A stretch of DNA of 64,000 nt from the NCBI RefSeq assembly GCF_003752585.1, contig NZ_RKHR01000003.1, positions 744,001 through 808,000 on the forward strand, written 5' to 3'. Below the pieces are notes generated by a model, which was not told the DNA's origin, did not search any database, and was given only the letters and a program-made list of their open reading frames with translations. The position numbers were made by a program, and so were the translations under genes. This document shows positions 58,531-64,000 of this stretch, piece by piece. This DNA comes from Sinobacterium caligoides. GTDB taxonomy: Bacteria; Pseudomonadota; Gammaproteobacteria; Pseudomonadales; Sinobacteriaceae. Within the stretch, counting starts at the first letter, position 1; each line of letters begins with the position of its first letter.

Positions 58531-58893
58531 TTATTTCTTAGCCAACTTCTCCTTGATGCGGGCCTTACGACCAGATAGCTCACGCAAGTAGTACAACTTG
58601 GCTTGACGGACATCACCGCGACGTTTAACGGTAATGCTCTCTACAAGCGGGCTATAAGTCTGGAAGGTACGCTCTACACCGATACCGTTCGAAGTCTTAC
58701 GAACGATGAAGTTAGAGTTTAACGCACGATTCTTCTTGGTGAGTACAACACCTTCGAAAGCCTGCAGACGCTCACGATCACCCTCTTTTACTTTTACCTG
58801 AACGACAACAGTGTCGCCTGGGGCAAAAGCAGGGATCTCTTTTGACATTTGCTCTTTCTCGATAGCATTTACAAGTGGATGCTTGTTGCTCAT
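58531..58893 (-). CDS. rplS: 50S ribosomal protein L19
   Basis: 120 residues (E. coli 115). The family core [29 protein letters not shown] near 23-52, [20 protein letters not shown] near 68-88 and [18 protein letters not shown] near the C-terminus are clear. L19 sits at the 30S-50S interface. It is last of the rpsP-rimM-trmD-rplS set, but the 142-base gap before it holds paired hairpins, so its expression may be set separately from trmD. Confidence 0.98.
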   Translation of the reverse strand: MSNKHPLVNAIEKEQMSKEIPAFAPGDTVVVQVKVKEGDRERLQAFEGVVLTKKNRALNSNFIVRKTSNGIGVERTFQTYSPLVESITVKRRGDVRQAKLYYLRELSGRKARIKEKLAKK

Positions 58894-59035
58894 TTTGTTC
58901 GCTCCTAGTTAACCCGTATATAGGGCACTAAAAAAATTTGACAGCTTGTGCTGCATAATAAGTAGAAGCACTGGTCAGATAGGATGAAGTCATCGCTATT
59001 ACACCATGGTCTCGATTCCGAGGGTCTCACGACCA

Positions 59036-59803
59036 TCAGCTGCTCGAGTCCTCATCGTCAGCCAGCTCGCGGAGTATCTCCGCTAACAATCTCTTCTCTT
59101 CGTTTGTCGATTCGCGCCCCGCCAATAGCTCAGGTCGTCGAAGCCAGGTCCGCGTCAGTGACTGCTTTAAGCGCCATTGACGAATCTTTTCATGGTTGCC
59201 GCTAAGCAACACATCGGGCACCTGAACGCCCTCTAATACCTCTGGTCGGGTGTAATGCGGACAATCTAGCAAACCATCGGAAAACGAATCCTGCTCAGCA
59301 GACAATTCATGCCCCAACACACCAGGTTGTAATCGGGCTACCGCATCAACCAAAGCCATCGCCGCCAATTCGCCACCGCTGAGAATAAAATCCCCTAACG
59401 ACCACTCCTCATCGACCTCAGCCTCGATCACACGCTCATCGATGCCCTCATAACGCCCGCAAACTAATACCATGTTCGGCCTTGCAGCCAGCTCTTCAAC
59501 ACCACGCTGATCCAGCTTCCTCCCCTGCGGTGAGAGGTAGATAACACGGGGCTTAACACCCTCGCTAGCAACCTGCTCACGTGCTGCACCGATAGCGGCG
59601 CGCAGCGGCTCAACCTTCATCAACATACCGGGACCTCCGCCATAAGGACGGTCATCAACAGTACGGTGTCGATCGTGGGTGAAATCTCGCGGATTAACCG
59701 TTTGCACGCTTAATGCCGCCTGTCTACACCCTCGCCCAGTTACCCCGTAATCGGTGATAGCCTGGAACATCTCGGGAAAAAGAGTCACTACGCCAATTTT
59801 CAT
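59036..59803 (-). CDS. trmD: tRNA (guanine-37-N1)-methyltransferase TrmD
   Basis: 255 residues, as in E. coli. It is a trefoil-knot SPOUT enzyme: [23 protein letters not shown] at the start, [18 protein letters not shown] near 50-68, the knot region [14 protein letters not shown] near 112-125 and [14 protein letters not shown] near 133-146. It makes m1G37, which prevents frameshifting. It follows rimM by 3 bases. Confidence 0.98.
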   Translation of the reverse strand: MKIGVVTLFPEMFQAITDYGVTGRGCRQAALSVQTVNPRDFTHDRHRTVDDRPYGGGPGMLMKVEPLRAAIGAAREQVASEGVKPRVIYLSPQGRKLDQRGVEELAARPNMVLVCGRYEGIDERVIEAEVDEEWSLGDFILSGGELAAMALVDAVARLQPGVLGHELSAEQDSFSDGLLDCPHYTRPEVLEGVQVPDVLLSGNHEKIRQWRLKQSLTRTWLRRPELLAGRESTNEEKRLLAEILRELADDEDSSS

Positions 59804-59806
59804 CGA

Positions 59807-60352
59807 CTAAAACTCTGGATCCCAGTCTACGGTCATACGCCCCTGCTCTAGATCGACATCGAGAACATACTGCCCAGGAATATAAGGAATTAAACGCTCC
59901 TTATCATCCAGGCTATTCTCACAACGGCTGACAATCAGCACGTCGTTAGCGCCGGTCTCTAACATGTTGCGCACAGCGCCCAACAATACTTCACCACCTT
60001 CGGGTAAGCGACTGTAAACCTTAAGATCCGTCAGCTGATACCAGTAGAACTCATCGTCCTGCAGCTCAGGTAACTGATCAATAGGCACACTCAACTCACA
60101 ACGAGTGTAGTGGCGAGCCACTTCGCGATCATCAACACCAACAATATGACCAACAATGGCCTTGCCGTGTTTGCGGCTCTGATCAAACTCAATCGTCGCA
60201 TCGCGACCATTCAGCTTGGTAGTAAAACTTTTATAGCCAAGGATGTTATCCATCGGCTCGGTGAATGAGTGGATCTTAACCCAACCTTTCACACCATAAA
60301 CACCGGAGATCTTACCCACCACGATGCGTTCTGATGCTGCTTTTTCACTCAT
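59807..60352 (-). CDS. rimM: 16S rRNA processing protein RimM
   Basis: 181 residues from ATG 60352; an upstream reading adds four residues. The N-terminal RimM domain (GKISGVYGVKGWVKIHSFTEPMDNIL near 13-38) is followed by the PRC barrel (about 100-175, with YWYQLTDLKVY). RimM helps mature the head of the 30S subunit around S19. It follows rpsP by 21 bases. Confidence 0.96.
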   Translation of the reverse strand: MSEKAASERIVVGKISGVYGVKGWVKIHSFTEPMDNILGYKSFTTKLNGRDATIEFDQSRKHGKAIVGHIVGVDDREVARHYTRCELSVPIDQLPELQDDEFYWYQLTDLKVYSRLPEGGEVLLGAVRNMLETGANDVLIVSRCENSLDDKERLIPYIPGQYVLDVDLEQGRMTVDWDPEF

Positions 60353-60373
60353 TACCCGTACCACCCGTATCGA

Positions 60374-60628
60374 TTAAGCAGCAGCGCTTGCAGCGTTTTG
60401 CTTAATTAGGTTAGCAACACGCTCACTAACCTGTGCACCCTTAGCGACCCATGCGTTGATAGCATCTTGGTCAAGGCGGATACGCTCTTCGTTACCACGT
60501 GCTACTGGGTTGAAGAAACCCACACGCTCGATGAACTTACCATCACGGGCATTACGGCTGTCGGTGACAACCAAGTGATAAAACGGGCGCTTCTTAGAAC
60601 CGCCGCGAGATAGTCGAATAGTTACCAT
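60374..60628 (-). CDS. rpsP: 30S ribosomal protein S16
   Basis: 84 residues, typical for S16 (E. coli 82). The N-terminus [20 protein letters not shown] and the GFFNP motif near 38-42 are conserved. S16 is an early assembly protein of the 30S subunit. It is the first gene of the rpsP-rimM-trmD-rplS set, with a TATAAT element about 85 bases upstream. Confidence 0.98.
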   Translation of the reverse strand: MVTIRLSRGGSKKRPFYHLVVTDSRNARDGKFIERVGFFNPVARGNEERIRLDQDAINAWVAKGAQVSERVANLIKQNAASAAA

Positions 60629-60713
60629 TGAAGGATTCCTATAAACGTCTTTAAAAGTATGTTTTTAACACCTAAATCAACCAAGCCAATAGCTGACAAT
60701 AGGCGGTCGCAAA

Positions 60714-60719
60714 TTATAC
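60714..60719 (-). promoter_or_regulatory. Candidate -10 element for rpsP
   Basis: TATAAT on the minus strand preceded by a TG dinucleotide, 86 bases before the rpsP start. No good -35 element is visible at 16-18 bases, as is common for ribosomal protein promoters with an extended -10. Confidence 0.45.
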
Positions 60720-60885
60720 AGACTTTTACGCAGAAAGGGAGGGATATTTCATCATCGCCACGAGCGGGCAAATAAAGTAGGAGAGAAATACTAGAGCAGG
60801 ATGTTTTTATTGTTTTTTTTCAAAAAGATACAAGAGATTGACGCCTTCGACTTAAAGGCGCCAATTGAGCGTATTTAATGGGCGA

Positions 60886-62271
60886 TTACTTGAACATGCC
60901 GCCGGGAGGCATGCCGCCGCCGCCACCCATCATGCCGCTCATTCCGCGCATCATGTTGGCCATCCCGCCCTTGCTCTTCATCTTCTTCATCATCTTCTGC
61001 ATCTGCTTATGCTGCTTCAGCAAACGATTCAGATCCTGTATCTGCGTACCCGAGCCCATTACAATACGACGCTTACGGGAGCCGTTCAGTAAGTCAGGGT
61101 TGCGGCGCTCCTTAATCGTCATCGAGTTGATGATCGCCTCCATCTGCACGAACATCTTGCCATCAACCTGTGATGCAGCTGCCGCCTGTGCCGCACCATT
61201 CATACCGGGCATCTTTTCTAGCATACTGCCGATACCACCCATGTTCTTCATCTGCTGCAACTGATCACGGAAGTCTTCAAGGTCAAATTTCTTGCCCTTC
61301 TTAATCTTCTTAGCAAGCTTCTCTGCCTTCTTCTTATCGATCTTCTGCTCGGCTTCTTCGATCAGCGAGAGCACATCACCCATGCCGAGAATCCGAGAAG
61401 CAACACGATCAGGGTAGAAAGGTTCGAGCGCGTCGATTTTCTCGCCCACACCCATGAACTTAATCGGCTTGCCAGTAATATGACGCACAGACAGCGCCGC
61501 ACCACCACGCGAATCCGCATCCGCCTTGGTCAATATCACACCGGTTAGCGGTAGCGTTTCGTGAAAGGCTTTTGCCGTTGTAGCCGCGTCCTGACCGGTC
61601 ATGGCATCGACAACAAACAGTGTTTCAACAGGGTTTATTGCCGCATGCAGGGCACTAATCTCCGCCATCATCGCCTCATCGATGGCTAGACGACCTGCCG
61701 TATCAACGAGCAATACATCATAGAACTGCTGCTTCGCGTGGGCGATTGCGGCATTAGCAATCTCCACAGGCTTCTGCTCTACCGTTGAAGGAAAGAAACC
61801 AACGCCGACCTCTTCCGCCAGCGTCTCCAACTGCTTAATCGCTGCCGGCCGATAAACGTCGGCACTAACGACCAAGACCTTTTTCTTTTCACGGTCCTTC
61901 AAATAACGCGACAGTTTCGCAACCGAGGTAGTCTTACCCGCCCCCTGCAAACCCGCCATCAAGATCACCGCTGGTGGCTGCGCCGAGAGATTGAGACTCT
62001 CGTTGGCTTCCCCCATGATTGATTCGATTTCACTCTGAACAATCTTAACGAACTGCTGGCCAGGGTTCAGGCTAGAAGAGACTTCCTGCCCGACAGCGCG
62101 CTGCTTAACCGCTTCAACGAAGTCTTTGACTACGGGTAGCGCAACATCGGCCTCCAATAGCGCCAAACGCACTTCACGCAACGTCTCTTTAACATTATCT
62201 TCGGTTAAACGAGCCTGACCGGTAACCTTTTTTAAGGTACCGGAGAGGCGCTCCTGCAAGCTATCAAACAT
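60886..62271 (-). CDS. ffh: Signal recognition particle protein Ffh
   Basis: 461 residues (E. coli 453). The N domain is followed by the G domain with GLQGAGKTTSVAKL near 107-120, DTAGRLAID near 190 and TKADADSRGGAAL near 248-260. The C-terminal M domain (about 325-461) is methionine and glycine rich and ends in a run of GGG/GMPP units. It binds 4.5S RNA and the signal sequence to target proteins to the membrane. The 257-base gap before rpsP has a 6-bp hairpin near 60841-60859 but no good terminator. Confidence 0.98.
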   Translation of the reverse strand: MFDSLQERLSGTLKKVTGQARLTEDNVKETLREVRLALLEADVALPVVKDFVEAVKQRAVGQEVSSSLNPGQQFVKIVQSEIESIMGEANESLNLSAQPPAVILMAGLQGAGKTTSVAKLSRYLKDREKKKVLVVSADVYRPAAIKQLETLAEEVGVGFFPSTVEQKPVEIANAAIAHAKQQFYDVLLVDTAGRLAIDEAMMAEISALHAAINPVETLFVVDAMTGQDAATTAKAFHETLPLTGVILTKADADSRGGAALSVRHITGKPIKFMGVGEKIDALEPFYPDRVASRILGMGDVLSLIEEAEQKIDKKKAEKLAKKIKKGKKFDLEDFRDQLQQMKNMGGIGSMLEKMPGMNGAAQAAAASQVDGKMFVQMEAIINSMTIKERRNPDLLNGSRKRRIVMGSGTQIQDLNRLLKQHKQMQKMMKKMKSKGGMANMMRGMSGMMGGGGGMPPGGMFK

Positions 62272-62612
62272 GGCAGTCTCTCTGCTATATCATATCGGTG
62301 TATGGAGATTGCCATCCGCTCCGCAGAGCGTAATCATGCGGCAACCTACCCTGTAAACTCTACTACAGTCACCGGCCGCCTAAGATAAGGCCTACCAACA
62401 CCACAGCAGTAGATAATAAATTTGGCCAGCAAGTATACCCGACCCGTGACGACATACACAGCCCTTAAACCAAACCTGACCTTTAGCAAATTTTCGTAAT
62501 GCGCGCGTAAATTATCGTCACACCGACTGATAATCAACGACATTAGCGACTATTCACCCGCCTTCATTTATGCCAAAATCCCTCTTTGTTTATAACAGTC
62601 GCAAAATCAACT
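62272..62612. other. Divergent intergenic region between ffh and ypjD
   Basis: About 340 bases that should hold the ffh promoter (minus) and the ypjD promoter (plus). I see no convincing -35/-10 pair, structured RNA or tRNA. One open frame of 65 codons on the minus strand has no ribosome site and no recognisable composition, so I do not call it. Confidence 0.5.
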
Positions 62613-63416
62613 ATGTCGCTAACTATTATCAGCACCTGCGCCGTCACGCTCTACATAGCCTGTTCTTTATATCTGGGCGGCCAAGCGTGGCATGGCGTCA
62701 AGAGTCCGAAGCTCGGCTTAACGGCTATTATCTGCGGCTTCATTGCCCTTACTGGGCACGGCTACGTTCTGCTGCATACTGTCTACGGCAGCTGGGGCAT
62801 CGACTTTAGCGTACTTAAAGTCGCTTCACTGACATTCTGGTTCTTGACCCTATCGACATTGATCAGCAGCCTGCGCATCCCCGTCACTAACATACTCGTC
62901 CCTCTGTATCTAATTGCCGGCTTCACCCTCGTTGCAGCCCAGCTGCTGCACACCGAGCCACAACCTATCCCCAATATTACTTTTGGTATCAGCCTACATA
63001 TTCTACTATCCATTCTGGCTTACTGCGTCTTCACCATCGCCGCCATGCAGGCCGTTACAATCGGCATCCAAGACAAGTTACTCAAGAACCACAAGACACT
63101 CGGCTTAATTAACACCCTGCCACCTCTGCAGACGATGGAAACCTTGCTGTTTGACGTCCTCTGGGCGGGCCAACTGCTACTGACACTCGCACTTGCCGCT
63201 GGCCTCTACTCTAGCCAAAATGCCGCCGAGGTACTAACCACGCACAAAGTCGTCTTTGCGATCATTGCCTGGCTAGTATTCTCAATACTGCTCTGGGGGC
63301 GTCACCGTCTTGGCTGGCGCGGTAAAGTGGCCATCCGCTGGACCCTAGTCGGCTTTCTCTCACTCATGCTGTCCTATTTTGGCAGCAAGTTTGTCATCGA
63401 AGTCATCCTCAGCTGA
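62613..63416 (+). CDS. ypjD: YpjD/CcsA-like inner membrane protein
   Basis: 267 residues from ATG 62613; a TTG 27 bases upstream is possible. About eight transmembrane helices. The cytochrome-c-assembly (CcsA/ResC-like) signature region is present: GHGYVLLHTVYGSWGIDFSV, LHILLSILAYCVFTIAAMQA, LLFDVLWAGQLLLTLALAAG and THKVVFAIIAWLVF followed by GRHRLGWRG. Its role in E. coli (YpjD) has been linked to stability of the CorB/YfjD magnesium-efflux-type protein encoded next to it, but the function is not firmly known. It is divergent from ffh and followed by corB. Confidence 0.9.
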   Translation: MSLTIISTCAVTLYIACSLYLGGQAWHGVKSPKLGLTAIICGFIALTGHGYVLLHTVYGSWGIDFSVLKVASLTFWFLTLSTLISSLRIPVTNILVPLYLIAGFTLVAAQLLHTEPQPIPNITFGISLHILLSILAYCVFTIAAMQAVTIGIQDKLLKNHKTLGLINTLPPLQTMETLLFDVLWAGQLLLTLALAAGLYSSQNAAEVLTTHKVVFAIIAWLVFSILLWGRHRLGWRGKVAIRWTLVGFLSLMLSYFGSKFVIEVILS

Positions 63417-63539
63417 CCCGCAACAAGGTCAACGTGACATAAATTGCTAAAATATAACCGTCAGATTACTAAAAGCAGTTGAAGTCGCCGGTTTTATTTT
63501 GCAACATACGGAAATCCCCCTACAGAGGTTACACCCTTC

Positions 63540-64000
63540 TTGAACGAAGCCCCGCTAGAGGTGCTCTTTTGCATCTTAATCATCCTAATATTCTGCTCCG
63601 CCTTCTTCTCTAGCTCTGAGACGGCCATGATGTCGCTTAACCGCTATCGACTGAAACATATGGTCGGTAAACAGCATCGTGGAGCAAAACGCGCCCAGCA
63701 GTTACTTGAACGCCCGGATCGCCTGATCGGCCTCATCCTCATTGGCAACAACCTCGTCAATATTTTCGCCACCTCGCTAGCCACAATCATCGCCATGCGC
63801 CTCTATGGCGACGCCGGGGTTGCTATCGGCGGTCTGCTTCTGACACTGGTCATCCTACTTTTTGCCGAGGTAACACCAAAAACCCTTGCAGCGCTCTACC
63901 CCGAGCGAATTGCCTTCCCCGCCACCCTCATTCTCAAACCCCTACTGAAGTTTTTTTATCCACTCGTATGGTTTGTTAACGTACTCAGCAACGGCATGCT
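63540..64000 (+). CDS. corB: CorB/YfjD family transporter (CNNM domain), truncated by the right edge
   Basis: 153 codons are visible before the window ends. Translation starts at TTG 63540 with AGAGGT about 9 bases upstream. The CNNM (DUF21) domain is evident: FCSAFFSSSETAMMSLNRYRLKHM near 17-40, ERPDRLIGLILIGNNLVNIF near 60-79, RLYGDAGVAIGG and FAEVTPKTLAALYPERIAFP. The CBS and CorC-HlyC domains expected after it lie beyond the edge. Such proteins take part in magnesium and cobalt efflux. The ypjD-corB order next to ffh is conserved in E. coli. Confidence 0.9.
   Translation, partial: MNEAPLEVLFCILIILIFCSAFFSSSETAMMSLNRYRLKHMVGKQHRGAKRAQQLLERPDRLIGLILIGNNLVNIFATSLATIIAMRLYGDAGVAIGGLLLTLVILLFAEVTPKTLAALYPERIAFPATLILKPLLKFFYPLVWFVNVLSNGM

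Noticed and set aside
62346-62543. 65-codon minus-strand frame between ffh and ypjD
   Set aside because: No Shine-Dalgarno sequence, unremarkable composition and a position where promoters for two divergent genes are expected.

Overview
The window comes from a gammaproteobacterium of moderate GC content, probably a free-living aquatic or marine relative of the Pseudomonas/Cellvibrio side of the class. The protein families and their order support this: an ISC operon running on into ndk, rlmN, pilF, rodZ, ispG, hisS, yfgM, bamB and der; secDF beside suhB and trmJ; purL, tadA, guaA, guaB and xseA; recJ, prfB and lysS; xerD, dsbC, hom and thrC; and rpsP, rimM, trmD, rplS, ffh, ypjD and corB. From memory, this is close to the order in Pseudomonas aeruginosa. 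No species can be named from sequence alone. Most of the window is core chromosome. I see no tRNA, rRNA, insertion sequence, prophage, CRISPR array or integrated element.

Layout. Positions 1-6115 are accessory: a truncated secreted protein, a DUF3089 hydrolase-like protein, a divergent SDR/LysR pair and an AldB-type aldehyde dehydrogenase. Positions 6286-15927 (minus strand) carry envelope, translation and isoprenoid genes. Positions 16203-22193 hold the complete isc operon behind two abutting IscR-like boxes. Positions 22257-27140 hold trmJ, suhB, secF and secD. Positions 27384-36649 hold purine synthesis (purL, guaA, guaB), tadA and divergent xseA. Positions 36692-45690 are the most individual part: sirB2-like, rdgC, a RegB/RegA (PrrBA) redox two-component pair, a rhomboid protease coupled to a zinc-finger/membrane/TPR protein, KtrAB potassium transport, a tiny DUF3012 lipoprotein and rubredoxin. 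Positions 45812-64000 return to core genes: gspN, pdxH with a hydrolase-like neighbour, lysS, frameshifted prfB, recJ, thrC, hom, dsbC, xerD, the rplS-trmD-rimM-rpsP set, ffh, ypjD and a truncated corB.

Functional links. The isc genes assemble Fe-S clusters needed by clients here such as IspG, RlmN and IscR, and IscR probably represses the operon from the paired boxes. BamB, SecDF, YfgM, RodZ, PilF and GspN serve the envelope. PrrBA senses respiratory redox state, but its targets are not visible. The least explained items are the rhomboid/zinc-finger pair, the alpha/beta-hydrolase fold protein that lacks its nucleophile next to pdxH, and the truncated secreted protein at the left edge. I found no clearly new multi-gene defence or mobile system.
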